Source of the DNA: Blastobasis lacticolella
Taxonomy: Eukaryota > Arthropoda > Insecta > Lepidoptera > Blastobasidae
DNA: 64,000 bases
Reading direction: 5' to 3'
NCBI GenBank assembly: GCA_905147135.1
Contig: LR990044.1
Location: forward strand, 18,731,622-18,795,621
Shown here: positions 1 to 13,225 of the stretch, piece after piece
Numbering within the stretch: the stretch's first letter is position 1
Layout of the letters: each line of letters begins with the position of its first letter
The notes under the pieces: model-generated
What the model was told of the DNA's origin: nothing
The model's input: the letters and a program-made list of their open reading frames with translations, nothing else
The model's database searches: none
Translations under genes and position numbers: made by a program

Positions 1-2960
1 CGCTGGAGACCCTGAGACCAGTTGAACAGTCTTTGAAGCTGATTGACACCCCGCGACTGTACGCGCCGCCTAGCGACAAGCACCGCGGTTACCATCGGGT
101 CATAGTTCAACGGTAACGTCATCGGTCGTCCTCTATTTTGAAGGCAAGGACCTATTGCCACGTGGCGGATGCGACGCGTCCCCTGTCGCTGTCGCCAACC
201 GGCGGGTTCGCGGCGTGGGTAGGTATGTCGGAAGCTGGATGAGCTTATGTCGCCAGTCACGGATCGGGTATTGCGACGAGGATTGAGTACCGTTGTAGGT
301 AAAATGCAACGTAGGTCTACGATATGTAAACTCTGTTATCTGGACCTCAATGAGTGAGTGTTTTTGTTGTCATAATATGGGAATCAAGAAAAACGTCGGA
401 AAACCCCGACCAAGTCTATAGATACTCGAACATTTTCTAATTTCAACGAAAAAAATAAAGACAAGAAACATTTTGATTAAAAGAAAATCACATCGAAATC
501 AGTCTATCCGATCGGAAGCTACAATGTCACAGACAGACAACCTCCACACATACCAGTAAGCGATACAGACAGATACAATGAAAAGTTGGATGGCAAGCCT
601 CACACTCGCCCAATACCGATATCAGCGATGTCAACGCGCCCAAACATCCGCGTATAAATCTGCAACTAATATTCAAATCAGACTGGTTATACCAATATAG
701 CTCCAGCTCGTTAACAACTACACGGTATAACAAGGTTTCACCGAAAAAAGAATTCTTTAGCTCCAATACAGACGGGCAGTTCAAATATTTGATAAATTAT
801 TCAATCGTGTAATGTTTTAGTGCACACTGGCGGTGTTTGCCCCGAGTCTAGACCGTGGATTAGGTTATTGGTTTTAAAAAGCGCTGGGGGTTATTGTCGG
901 GTCGAATTAGGTGCTCTTGTATATTGTAGAAGTATTTGTACACAAGCCACCGCAATAAGTTACTCTGTTTGGACTTGAGTAAATATTTACACTGGCCTTT
1001 GCAGTCAACATAAAATAGCAGTTCAATAATTTGATTTGATGCCGTTTACACCTACCTTGGTTAGACCAAACATACGTCATACAATGACCACGTGATCGGT
1101 CAATCTGAGTCATTCCAATAAAATATGTTGTATAAAAAACCAATGAGTCGAGCAGATAGGGCGAAGCCCCGACGTGAACCATTCTCGGAAATCGACACCC
1201 ACCGTCGATAAATATATCGGTGACGGTGTCGATCGATCGTGGGACAGCACTCCGCTCAACTACATATATATTTTAGAGGCGTAAACAAACAAGGTTAAGC
1301 CATTTCAACGGCTAAAAAAAGTAGAAAGTAAACGAGGGAGCCACTTTCCTGCGAACACATATCCAAATTATTCAACGAATACAAATTATATTAATTCCTG
1401 TTTTCACACAGAGTGTCCGCCGTATCAGTTATATCGGAATCGTACGTTAATTCATTCACAAGTCAAAACCGTTACCCTACGTAATGTTATTGTTTGTTTG
1501 CAGCACACTGTTGTATTAATTTTTTGTAGAAAATGGGATTGCCATGGTCCCTTGCATTGTTCGAAACCAAATTCGCATAATATGCAATGGAGGTACTACT
1601 AGAACAATTACTTATGAGAACAAGAACAATCACAGCGAGCCGAGCAAACTTACTGAATAGGTAACGACTGGATGACAAGGAGACATTACGATAAAACCAA
1701 TGCTGACGACAGCCAATTCGTGAAAACTGTCGTGAAAATCGTGTTCATTGATTGCCTCCAGGATCAAACAGAGCCGTGGCGTTGCCTATCCATCATCCAA
1801 TGTCTGGTGGTCTAATCAAAGCTATTGTCCACCAATCGACTCGACATGTAAATACTGAATAAAACATGTGAAAACACTGCAGAATAAAAAGGGAATACCT
1901 ATAGTATACGCAAGTGGTGGTATAACGTTTTTCTCAATTAAATATGAGTGCAGCCAGTGCCCAATGACGTCATAAAGGCATAAAACCCGACGCGGGTTTA
2001 TATCGGGCACTCTGCTAACATTGTCGCACGGCTAGATTGGCCGCTCTATGTTCGTTTGTTAGGAAACAACCTCTAAAAACTGTGTCAATAAATATAATTG
2101 TTCCGCCAAATGTGCTACACGTGATTGTGTGTGACTCGGTTATCGTTCCGCTGCGCTTTGCAGCACACTTTTGAATCTTGTTTGTTTGCTGACTATTTTG
2201 ACGAAAACAACTAATGCAGAAATTGAATGAATCCGTTTAGTTTCAAGTTTATCGAGGTCAGATAAATTAGGAATTATGTGCCGATGGCGACTGACTTACA
2301 GTAGGTATAGCTCGTACCAAATTGGTGGGAGTATCTCTACCATGGCGTTAGTTTGAGAACACAGCCTACTTACTAATGCTGTAATCAGTGGTTCATTACG
2401 TATCCACTCCTCTGACTAATCAGACATAACACATATTTAATACGTAGCTGTAATTAAACAATACATAGGTATATGAAATGATGCATTTGATACGCTATTA
2501 TATGGAGATTGTTATAGCAAATTGGATTGTAAATGTAGTTCATTATTGCCTTGGGTTGGTTTGATACTACCTATATTGTACTTTACCGGTTCGGTATGTT
2601 ACTACTAACAGTCCAATTCAGTCCAAACCTAAATATAGACAACCTACCTGTGCATAATGCGGAAAAATAGAATTTAAAAATGGCCGCCGAAAGGACGTCG
2701 TAAAGTATTAACACTCGGGAGCATCTAATTTTGTACCGAATGGGTACGCTACAGACAGTCACCGGGCTATTTCGGGTGTTATCCATTTGGAGAACACGAA
2801 TTTAGTTTTACGACGCCGCAATGTGTGGCTGAATGTGTATCGATGGGTTTTTTAATGAGCCGAGCTGCAATCATGGAGCAATTATGTCACCGTATCGCAT
2901 ACAGTTGTTCTTTTCGCCTACTTCAATCGATCGTTCAAGAGGTATATTAGAGGTCTCCAT
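1..2960. other. intronic sequence without recognised genes
   Basis: AT-moderate sequence. The first 110 bases are open in one plus frame (LETLRPVEQSLKLIDTPRLY and on) but match nothing I know. A perfect CRE-type TGACGTCA lies at 1965-1972. The 13-mer TTTGCAGCACACT occurs at 1497 and again at 2157, each time with a TGTTTGTTTGC motif nearby. No transposon family is recognised. Confidence 0.5.
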
Positions 2961-2965
2961 AGAGG

Positions 2966-3062
2966 CGGGCAATGCATTGGTAGCGCCCCTGGTGTTACTG
3001 ATGTCCATAGGCGGCAGTGACCACGCACCATCAGGTGGCCCGCATGCCTGTTTGTCTGCCGT
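2966..3062 (-). repeat. dispersed lepidopteran repeat fragment (family A)
   Basis: Contains the hallmark words CTGGTGTTACTGATGTCCAT, AGGCGGCAGTGACCACGCAC and CATCAGGTGGCCCGCATGCC. I know these, in this orientation, as the reverse complement of a very common moth and butterfly repeat (GGGCCACCTGATGG...GTGGTCACC...GACATC...CAACACCAG). It is part of an otherwise meaningless 147-codon open frame. Confidence 0.7.
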
Positions 3063-3304
3063 AATACATAAACAATACGTTTATGAAGCTACAAAATCAC
3101 TGAAAGACAGTTTAGAGAAACAAGACGATATAGCGCGTGTTATCTTTGGTGTCGGACTCCGACATGCTACACGACTAAGCCATGGCGGCTTGAGCTGTCA
3201 GAAACGTTGCCAATTGACGGATGCTATCGATAGATACCAACCGGGAGCGATGACTTGGCGTGACCTTCGATCTTAAGGTTATAAAAAATTAATTAGTACT
3301 TATT

Positions 3305-3455
3305 ATGGGCAAAGGCGGTATCAGGAAAGAGATCCCGCGGGAGGCTCAAAAAGCGATGGAGTGACTTGATATCACTGAATACGATGCGAGAGTCAACGTC
3401 GTGTGACGGGTGTAGTGGAGGTGGAGGAGTAGGAAAGCGGACCGAAGTGCACACT
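3305..3455 (+). mobile_element. RTE-type retrotransposon C-terminal remnant
   Basis: The plus-strand translation gives GIRKEIPREAQKAME, a stop, LDITEYDARVN, and after further stops WRSRKADRS. This follows the order of the RTE-clade ORF2 C-terminus, where a GRPKKRWMD-like block is followed by an acidic linker and W-R-x-x-S-R-K-A-D-P. It also matches the better preserved copy at 39.7 kb (aagcgatg and gtaggaaagcggacc are shared). It is decayed, with in-frame stops. Confidence 0.55.
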
Positions 3456-3478
3456 TGCTCATTCCTGACTCCTGTAGG

Positions 3479-3608
3479 CCTAGCACAAGTTGCTCTCGCG
3501 AGAAAAAGCGCGACATAGGTATTGCTATCTCTTTCGTCTTAGTATTGAGAGAAAGAGACAAACGCTCTCTCGCGGCGCGAGCTTTGTCGCGGACACACTT
3601 GTGCTAGG
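3479..3608. mobile_element. short palindromic MITE-like element
   Basis: The ends are perfect 12-bp inverted repeats, CCTAGCACAAGT at 3479-3490 and ACTTGTGCTAGG at 3597-3608. Nested inside are GCGCGAC/GTCGCG and TCTCTTTC/GAAAGAGA pairs, so the whole 130 bp folds on itself. It sits just after the RTE remnant. No clear target-site duplication is seen. Confidence 0.6.
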
Positions 3609-6600
3609 GTCACTGTTTGGCAAATATCTGCAGAGTCGACCAAAACAAACATTATCATCCTTCGATCTATCACAGGTGTGGAACTTGTCACAATTGCTTT
3701 AGGGTCTCTAAACCTGCATCAACAGCTAACAAAGTCATCGCTCTCCACTTGGCCACGTCGGCGATATGTATACCAGAACCGACAAAGGAAAGCGGGTGGT
3801 TCCGTCTGTCCAAACAAGGCAGTCACGAAGCCACGTGGTGGGAAGTCCCGCCAATGAGTGCGCAGCAGGCGCACGTGCAATTCTATTGCGGCACTCTTAT
3901 TTACAACCTCGGAATGAACATAGACATTTCACGATAATAATATATCTACTTATTAAATGAGATAGATGACTTTTACTGTATAATTTACGTTTGTTCGGTT
4001 AGTTCTTACTCGTATCACACCCATTACGTTACGGGTAACCCCTATTCCCTTAAATCCCGATCATCGATCAATCTTCTTAATTAATTCGGGTATTCCCTTG
4101 TTATTATTTAAATGTTTGACCAGCACGAATCGCTTGTAAAACATGCACACATTTTATGGGAACCAAACCGAAATTCACATTTTGGAACAATTAATTGTTA
4201 TAAAAGAAAACAAATCTTGCGTCATAAAATATCCTGCACATCAGCTGAAACTTCAACCAAACTCGCACAGACGCGGGGTAAATACCTACAGATGTATCAT
4301 GTTTTCATCAGATACCTAATACATATCTGGATCGCGCGTAAACGTATGCACTCGAGCTAATTATTCTAATATGCAAGCAAGCAGAAGCTCAGTGTTGTTT
4401 GTTTCATCGGTTAGTATAACTGTTTGTAACATTAGGTACCGAAGTCGCGGCACGAGGGCGCCGGCGTCACCGGGTGGGGATTTCCCGCGGAAATCGCATA
4501 GCACTGCACGTACACTCTGTTGCACAACCAAAACTCGCGAGGTTCGCAATGGTCTATCAATGGGGGATTTTCAGACAGCTACTTATTTTCAGACATTAAA
4601 AAGTGTTCGGCGTGCCTCACTAGATGGGCGATGCTTAGACAGGATTCTCAAGTATTGAATTTGGCAACCGAAGGTACTTCATGATACTTAGTTTTGGTAC
4701 CTTTTATGAGAAGAAAGCGCTAAATGCGCTACAATTTTATACATCAAACGGTCTAGTTTTCATTTATTTTTGAGAACCGTGTCTAATCAACGCCATCTAT
4801 TACAATTATTTGAACTATTTTTTTCTTTTTAATCGGCTCTAGGAAAATTTCTCATTACTGCTATTACAAGCAATATTACCCACGTGTCGCCCAGTTGTTT
4901 GTTTGCACGACAGAGCAATGTCCAACCAAGCTAGGTATTCATTCGTCATTAGCTACCGAGTGTACCGGAAAATGAAGGTCCAGCTTCACACCTATTTTAC
5001 AGTATAACTATTAAGTTTATTGCCGCATAAATAGATACTTCAAGTTTTACATCGTTATTTAAGTTAAATAGCCGTGGATAATGACAGGTAATATACGTTA
5101 CGTCTTTTTACGCAGGGAAAATCCGTTTATGGACACCCGGGTAATTAATGAGTCCTCTCGAAGCGAGAAAAGGTTTGTGGCATTCCGCGCCAAAACCACT
5201 ATTGTCTACTCTGCGCTCAAGTTCTTGATGAACGAGATCTAAAAAGAATTGTCGATGCGTAGAGAAAACCAGAATCACAACAAAAAGTGAGCAAGTTGCA
5301 GTCTCTCACATTCGCAGCTTTGTTCTTTGGCTTAAGTTTTATTACACTTTGGAAACAGTAGAAACAGAGAGTGGGCGCCGAAGGAAGAAGAGTGCAAAGA
5401 AAAGAGTGTGGCGATTGCTCCAACGACGAGTGACGATGCCCACGCATCTTTGGCCTTTAAGGAGCCCAGCCAGATTATATGTGTACTGTTCGTGGAACAC
5501 ATTCCTTAGAAAGTCGAAACTGTACTTCGACTAAGGAATGGAACACTAGGTTAGAGAACGCATATATTACGTCACCGTATTCAGTCTAAAAAGCTCTTAC
5601 GAACATGCCTAGGTATAGCTTGTATCACTGTGATAGGGAATCCCGCTCTCGCTATTCGGCCCCCCGTAGGAGGAGGATGCAGGAGAAGGTCACGGCCTCA
5701 TATGATTACTACTTTAAGATCAGTAATAATAATCATTTCACCGTACCACATTCAGCGTCCAGACCAAGCGGAAATCCCACTGTTGCTGGATTCATATCCA
5801 TAGGTGCTTAACGTAGCTATGGTCAACACGTCATTACTGCATTGCACCAGGTTGTATGTTGCCAGATTTTAAAACACATATCAGCTAGCCACAAGAGACA
5901 TTTACTTAAAGGTCTTTAAACACATTACATCCTACCCTACCTATTTCATTTTAGTTATCATGTATGTATTCATATTTTTCTCATAAAAGGACCTCATTTT
6001 GATAGACACGTTAACGTATACGCAGTTAATTAATAGATAATTCGATGATTACAAGACACTATGTGTCCTAAGGCTAAATGGCTCACGAAGGACTATAATG
6101 TATAATAGAATACGCCCACTTGCTTATTACAGACAGAGAACAATCACAAGCTATAGAATATTAGTATTCGTTAGGTAATCGTACCTTAAGATTTCGGAGA
6201 AATATATACTTTGAACATATAGCTTACGTTAGTATAGATATTCTGTGATTTGGCTGTAAGTAAATAATGGAATAATTTTCGAGGAAATTAATTATGTTTG
6301 TATTAGAATAGAAAAGGAAAATCTGGAATCTAATATTCAATTAGGTATATCGTTAAATTTAATGCGTCCACCCACATTCTCAGAACAAATCGACAATACT
6401 TGACATTACATTATGTCGAGTTGCCGGGTGTTCAAACCCATTTTAAACAAGTAAAGTATACCTAAATCCGCTATTTTCAATATCTTCAGATATTATTTTT
6501 GGCGATAAAAACGTAACCTATGTCCTTCCATTTTTCCAAATTTGTTCAACGCGAACGTGAATATCTTTTATAATAAAAATATTACCTACTTTTAGTTTCT

Positions 6601-8599
6601 AAGTTAATTTATGATATAATATATGTGTACTACGTCATATTTTGCTAGTGAATGTTTTAATATGTATAGAAAACCATTCTTTGTTAATTTAAGATCTGTA
6701 ATTTCATACCTGAAACACAGGGTATATTATCTTAGCTCAGGCAAAAAAAAACTTATTTTTACCTTTTACGTGTTTTTTACATCAAAAATTGAAATGTAAG
6801 TATTTCACAAGATTTAATAAACTTTTTATTTATTATTTTATTATTATTAACGGTTTGCTCATGACAACGTACAACACAAACAGACTGAATTACTTTTGCA
6901 TGTCGTTAGGAATGTACGTAGTGCGTACGATAAGGTATGCAATATTTCTTTACTCTGTACCAAGCTTAAATTCCAGACGTCGTGGCCAACCGTGCCTCCT
7001 AATGAGGATTGATAGTGATGAACTGGTTACCACAATTACCGGCTTTATTGCTCTAGGAATGTAAGTTAATGTAACTGTATTATGCTCGCGGATGATATAC
7101 CTAGCTGGATTCTCAGTATCCAAATAATCTACTATAAGAAAAGGTTATCTACTGATAAAGGCAATTAAATCCGTGGCGCAGTTAGATGAAATTAGTAACT
7201 CTTTGATAATATTTATAAATGTGGACGTTTGTTTATTTATTTTGTTCTCCCTCAACTACTCAAAAGTAAAAACTTTAACGTCAGCAGGGAATGGTAGTCT
7301 GCGCATGACGTAGTGGACAAAAAATTTCACGATTTTTTATGAATGGCGCTCGCTACTTGAGAAACAACAACTACTTCTATTAATAATACGAAGCCAATTA
7401 GCAACATTGTGTATTTGCTACGTATTTAAATATATAAATAATGTAATTACTCTTCCTTCGCTTAGATACGTTCTATTTTCGGCCTCGTTCACAGTTCCCT
7501 CGCACTTTTTTACAGGCCGCTGCGGTGGATCCAGGAGGCAATTATTCTAGAACGGCGCTGCATTTGGCTTAATGGAGCGGCTGTGTCGCATCCCAATGAG
7601 ATGGTTGACATTCAGCTAGGCGGGATAAGATATCTGCACCGTCTGCCAGTAATCCATATCGTCTACGGATATTGCCTGACATTTTTATTTAGCGGGTCAC
7701 GCATTGCGAAACGCTTTGCTTGGTGAAGTTTATAAGCTGTAGCCCCAAATGATATTTAAATTGATTGATAGGATTATTCAGTCCAGATGTAGGTATCATA
7801 CAGAACCTAATGCCAGATAAAAATAACAATAATTTCCAAAAAGTAATAGTAGCAAAACTATAAAAGTACAGGTAAAAGATAACCCAACCGATAGAGACCC
7901 TAAAAATAGAAATAAATAGCTTACTTAATAACAAAATAAACACGCTTTTCCACCGCCACAACTATAGCTATACCATTCGATTTGTCCGCGTGTGTTGAAT
8001 CCACACGAGAAGTAACACTCCGGTGACAATGTCTTTGGTCGTTCGGACGGTCCGCCTTGTCCATTCACACGGGCGCTGCGCGGGCGCAGGCCCTCGCAAA
8101 CGAGTTATGCCCGCGACAGGTGTTCCGCCGGGAGTCCTCTTTTTTCCCTCCATTCGTTTTTTTTCTTCAACTATTTCTCTAGTAATTGCAGTGACCTTAA
8201 CCGCGTTGCCGGAGACGCGTTTTAATCGAGAATCCTTGGCTATGACAGTTTATAATATAGACAATTTCATTGGCGGTTCATTTAATAAATTATCAACTTT
8301 ATAATGGATAGTTATTGGAGTCTTTTGCATTAATAGTGTAATATTCACATGGTAGATCCAATCGCCGAGACTTTAATCGTCTCACGGTTTAAGTTTTTGT
8401 AAGCAAACAATGAAAAACTCGATAGCATTGAAACAAAATTGTCCAAATCAAGTTCGCTAGTTGCGTTCCTTAAATTGCCAGACGGTTAAATCATCAAGGT
8501 AAACGTTAGTTTACCCTTCAGACGATTAAGTATAAATGATAAGTTGATATCAAAATATACATAGTCATTTTGCTTCAATTCGTTTATCTACAACACTAG
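3609..8599. other. AT-rich intronic stretch without recognised genes
   Basis: Apart from the imperfect hairpin at 5501-5539 this 5 kb holds only short unrecognised frames. The frame at 6789-7064 ends at a donor-like GGAAT|GTAAGTTA but has no known similarity. A 70-codon frame without start, beginning PLRWIQEAIILERRCIWLN near 7520 after an acceptor-like TTTTTTACAG, is also unassigned. Confidence 0.4.
5501..5539. repeat. imperfect hairpin
   Basis: ATTCCTTAG...TCGAA at 5501-5518 pairs with TTCGACTAAGGAAT at 5526-5539, with a small bulge and a 7-nt loop. It is followed by GGAACAC, and GGAACAC also precedes the left arm. The right-arm words resemble the perfect hairpin at 54.77 kb (CTAAG-AATGGAAC). 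Confidence 0.5.
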
Positions 8600-8804
8600 T
8601 TAGCGGTTTATCGAACGAATAAACGTGTTTTCAAGTTTCGGTTGCACATTCGGAAAAGTACACAACTGTGTATCGTTTGATGAGGCTGCTTCATTTTCGT
8701 TTGCGTCAGAAGGGATTTCAGCATTTTGATTTGACTCTATCATCGTGATCATCATCAACAATATTTCGTCAGCCCCCTGAGAAACTAGTGCCTCCTCCAC
8801 GTTA
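8600..8804 (-). CDS. unassigned candidate exon
   Basis: On the minus strand a good acceptor (TGTGTGTTTGTTTGTAG) opens a frame reading NVEEALVSQGADEILLMMIT, then SDANENEAASSNDTQLCTF, ending FIRSINR and a stop. The acidic, serine/asparagine-rich composition looks protein-like, and no stop occurs for 68 codons. No family is recognised and no partner exon was found. It might be a cassette exon within the mnb intron, a transposon remnant, or chance. Confidence 0.2.
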
Positions 8805-9220
8805 CTACAAACAAACACACATACGGTATGCCATTTTCACGTAGGCGTTTGTCTAGGCCTGTTAAGATAGAGATAGCAGTGATGAAAAGCACAAAAGAAA
8901 ATTGTGCTGCCCATTTCTCTGCGTCGTAAGTTGTACGACACCAGCCGAAACTATCACCACACCGCTGACTGGGCTCCCAGACTCCTACAAGACCGCTTTA
9001 AGACTACAACATCGTACATCACACTGCAGCGGGGTACACCCGCCAAGGCAAGGCACGGAATTAATTAAATTCGCCAGAAGCATTACGCGTAGGAATTGCT
9101 GGATGGCAAGTAATTTCCCCGGGGCGGTGCGATGCTCCGCGGTGCACGAGTGAAAAGATTGGAGCTATACCGGCCACGGCAGAGGCTGTTGGTGATATCA
9201 ATTATTGGAATAAGCTAACC

Positions 9221-9618
9221 GAACACTTTTTTTTTCATACGAATCAGTGACAGCACACGCGGGTGGAAAGTGGTACCTGACGATTCATGCCTCATCATGA
9301 AATGGAACGCGTTGCCTGCGAGTGTGTTCCCTGATCAATATAATCTGGATGCCTTCAAGGCTAGAGTGAATAGGCTGTTCCAAGACGGACATGCTTCATC
9401 TTCGGCGAACACTTTTTTTTTTCATACGAATCAGTGACAGCCCACGCGGATGGAAAGTGGTAGCTGACGATTCATGCCTCATCATGGAATGGAACGCGTT
9501 GCCTGCGAGTGTGTTCCCTGATCAATATAATCTGGATGCCTTCAAGGCTAGAGGGAATAGGCTGTTTCAAGACGGGCATGCTGCATCTTCGGCCGCATCG
9601 TCACTTACCAACAGGTGA
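9221..9618 (+). mobile_element. LINE ORF C-terminus, tandemly duplicated
   Basis: Two near-identical units of 186-187 bp, 9221-9406 and 9407-9593, each encode [20 protein letters not shown] and RLFQDGHA, the conserved C-terminal block of a jockey/CR1-like lepidopteran non-LTR retrotransposon. The second unit continues to the natural end SSLTNR and TGA, followed by the familiar gtgagatggcggtcaaatgcc. A run of nine T in unit 1 is ten T in unit 2, so the two copies are in different frames. The upstream part (8.9-9.2 kb) may be degraded element sequence. Confidence 0.75.
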
Positions 9619-9694
9619 GATGGCGGTCAAATGCCTGTCTTGTCAAAACATAAAAAAAAGTTTATAAGCAGAATCACAGGCGCGTTATCAAACA

Positions 9695-9755
9695 CTACCA
9701 GGCTACCTTATCCTTCAAATCACACCGGAACATTTATTGCTTAGTCACCATCCCT
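9695..9755 (+). repeat. dispersed lepidopteran repeat fragment (family A)
   Basis: CAGGCTACCTTATCCTTCAA, then ACCGGAACATTTATTGCTTA, matches the repeat copy at 21.47-21.53 kb. It lies shortly after the LINE tail, so the two may be one insertion. Confidence 0.6.
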
Positions 9756-9759
9756 CCTT

Positions 9760-12700
9760 TTTCACTTTTCCGTGAGAATTTTCTGAGAACAAGGCCTTCG
9801 CTATCAGTTCTCTGGTGAAACAAAAAGACTGCATTCTCTCGTATTACTCGCGTCGGATACGAATAAATGTACAAGATACAATATCAAATTCAGGAAGCAC
9901 GCACACACAAGGCCACTGTGACACCACCGAAGGCAGAGTGACACAAACGTGTTTACCGGGGACGTTGCTGCGGTCCCACGTACGCTGGCGTCGTAAAATT
10001 GTCTGTTCAAATTATTCAATTACATTACCTTTATTTATATGCAAACAAACAAATTAACGCGTACGCGGAAACGGTATTGTACACGGCTATTTTGTTTGTT
10101 ATTGTTCTACCTTCGTCTTGTACAGACTACTGATAACTACAATGATAATATTGTTTTATCAATTGTTATAATACAAATCGAGTGGAGATTATAATTATCG
10201 TAATATAGTTCTCGATTGATAATTTAGGAATTCGTCCGCACTGGTTACGATCAAATATTAGGTCGCTGCGATTGTATCTAATGCCATTGCAAATTCTGTT
10301 AAACATGACTGTGCAAATTCAATCTTTTGCCTCGAAAGCATTAGTCGCCTTGTACAACACCCACGAGTATAAGGGGTTGGTGCTATTCTACTCTGCCGGA
10401 CACCACATGGCCAAGCGTGGAGATTATGGCAATAACCTCTACTTTCGTGGTTGTGGACAGTTATGGGCGGTGATGATAATGAAACTCAATAAATTACTAT
10501 CTCTACTATCATTGACAAAACACATTAGTGTTCAAATATATTTCATACTCAGGCCACTTAACTAATATTCCCACAACAAATCAATTATGAATGAAAAGAC
10601 AACGTAAGGAAACAACTGCGTCCAAACTTGAAATACCCAAAGCATCTACGCTTTGACAGTATACAATTGACTTGATTGACAAAACCAAGGAAGGTCGAAG
10701 TTGCAAGCTCAACTGCACAGAACAACGCCAGCAGCAGTAAAATAAAAAATAAAAATAAAAAGTTTATTAAATCTTGTGAAATACAGAACAGTACCGGCTA
10801 GCGACGCCACCGCCGAAGAATACGATGACGTAATCAATCGTCCACAATTTCCCTCCAAAACACGCCATCAACGTGTAGGTAGGCGCCCGTAATCGGCGGT
10901 GTTTATCAACAGTGCGGATCGCTATCACGGCGGCCGATGCGACGGCGACAAGTCCTCACGCAGGTACCGTCTGACGAACCGGTTACCGCCGGTTGTGTGA
11001 TAAGATTAGACCACATTTGGCGCCAGGACGATGCCGATGGTCCGACTGACTCACACGGATTGGAACGTTGTTTGTTTGCCGTTTCGGCGGTGCGGTTTTC
11101 GCGCGGTCCAGTTTAGTGCCGCCTCTGGTTACAGTGCAATAGGTTGTAGTAGGGTCGTATCGGCCTTTGCCACTGTGTCCGGGCTTATAACGTATTCTAT
11201 TTAAATTAAAATAAGGAATTAACTGACGAAGCAAGTTGGCGAAGCAAAGTTGACCAAGGTTTTCGGCTAGAGACTATGGCTATGGCTATGGCTGGTGAAT
11301 TAGTCTCAGCCAATTCGGACCCCGGGGTAAACGAGTTATTGAGTGCAGACGCTCTCTAGCCAGATGGAGCGAAGATTTGCGAAAGGCTGCGGGTGAATGC
11401 TAATTGCGGCAAGCCGAAGACAGGGTGCATTGACGCTCATTGTGGGAGGAGTGGAGGGAGGGATTATGAATTCGGACCCCGTTGGATTAAATGGAAAAAA
11501 TATACACTCGCCGTTTGCTTTCCAATCGGCGAATCTCTATACCAAATTCCATCAAAATAAATTTAGAACGTAATAAAAACGTAATAAATAAACGGATACA
11601 CATGACAACAACAGATAAGGACGCTTTAATGATTTCTTATTATTTTGCAGACGATGACGCCAAATGATAAAAATACTTCGATAAAGACAACCGATAATTC
11701 AATTTTGTTTTAAAAGTCATAAAAGGTATATTTTTAAATAAATTCGGTCAAAAAAAAGCTGTATCAACAACCAAATTCATAATACGATTATAATGCTGTA
11801 ATGATAAGACAATGTAGGAATGCTGTATTTACATGTGTCCTCGGAACCTGAACAGGACGTGATAATGCACATTGTTTACACGCGACTTGAACAGATCAAT
11901 CTAATCATTGAAATTTTCGTCCTTGTCGCAATCGAAAGGCGTCTACTATTCTCCAAGTAATTGGACATAAATCGCTCCTTTGACTGAAAAAACAAACAAT
12001 GCTTGTAACATCGATAGCAACCCGGCGCCTGGTCAAGCAGGTGGCGTTTACGAGTGCGCAGTACAAACCAGTGCAAAGCACAAGTAACTGATTTATCCAT
12101 CACAACAACTCCGCAATAACAGTGGCAGTTTAATCGACCAGCAAATCATTTTCCGTGCAACCCAAACAATCCGCTTCCCTATTGGAACATGTTTATCGAC
12201 CAATTGGAGCTTGGTATTGCTGGCAACTGATTAAGGGCATTATTTAAGGGCAGCTCAGCAAAGTGCATTGGCGTGTTGCTGAAGCGCAACGGCAATCAGA
12301 CAGATTAACGCGCTCGATATTATGTCGATAGGTGCCTGCATGTTGTGTACCTACGTATTTGTTTATCGCGGCGCCCGATCGAGACGAGGTGTGGCGTTTA
12401 TCGATATCGATGAGTCACTGCACTGGTTACAGGGTGATGTGTCGGTTTGTTCGGCAGATGGCCGTCATACCCCTATGTTTTGGGAGTAACTTAACCGCCA
12501 AAAACTTGTTTTGTGTCAACATTTTCAAGGGTTTTCAAGATTTTGTCGTAGGTATTCTACTCGATAGAGGCCTAAAACAAACTAACGAATGAATTATTCA
12601 GATACCATCGCCTATTTCTGCGTCAAATCCAGTGAAGGCGGGGCAGTGAATTTTGCAGCTCGAATGAACTGTGTTATTGCGGGTTATCATATCAATGAAT

Positions 12701-13225
12701 TCAAGGAATGTCACCGTATCGGCGATTCGTGCCGGCTGCCGACGGGCGACGTCGAGATTACGAATGCAATTGCTTGTTGTCGGGTCGGAAGCGCCTGGCC
12801 GGTTGACATGCGGCATTATTAAGGGTGACGTCAACGATTTCGGATGTCTGATTTAGAGTTGGCAATGCATGTGGGGCAGTTTTATGTGTGCCGCACCTTC
12901 GATTACAGTTTCAAACGATACACTGAAGGTCCAGTGGCAGGCTATTCAGGGAAATGTATACAGCCAATCGGCTTTCGAAACTGTTCACCCAGTCTTAGGG
13001 TACCCAGCGGGGAAGACCTTGCTCAACCTTAACCTTGCTTGCTGGCAAAGTCCTGGATTATTGACAAAATAAAGTTACAATAAAAATTTTCAAAAAATCT
13101 TCGATGTAAAGAATTTGACTTTTATTATATTGTATAGATTCACGTATGCAGATAAAGCAATCACTCATATTAAAAACAAAGAGAAGACAAAATACAAAAC
13201 AAAATCAAGCCCTGAAGGTTAAGAT
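9760..13225. other. intronic sequence without recognised genes
   Basis: An A-rich (AAATAA)n tract at 10738-10765 looks like a retrotransposon tail. A TATGGC triplicate and a repeated AATTCGGACCCCG (11312 and 11469) are minor direct repeats. The 12.3-12.85 kb part is moderately GC-rich and may be conserved non-coding sequence. Nothing else was identified. Confidence 0.4.

Noticed and set aside
2833..3276. 147-codon plus-strand frame as a gene
   Set aside because: Its centre is a reversed copy of a dispersed lepidopteran repeat.
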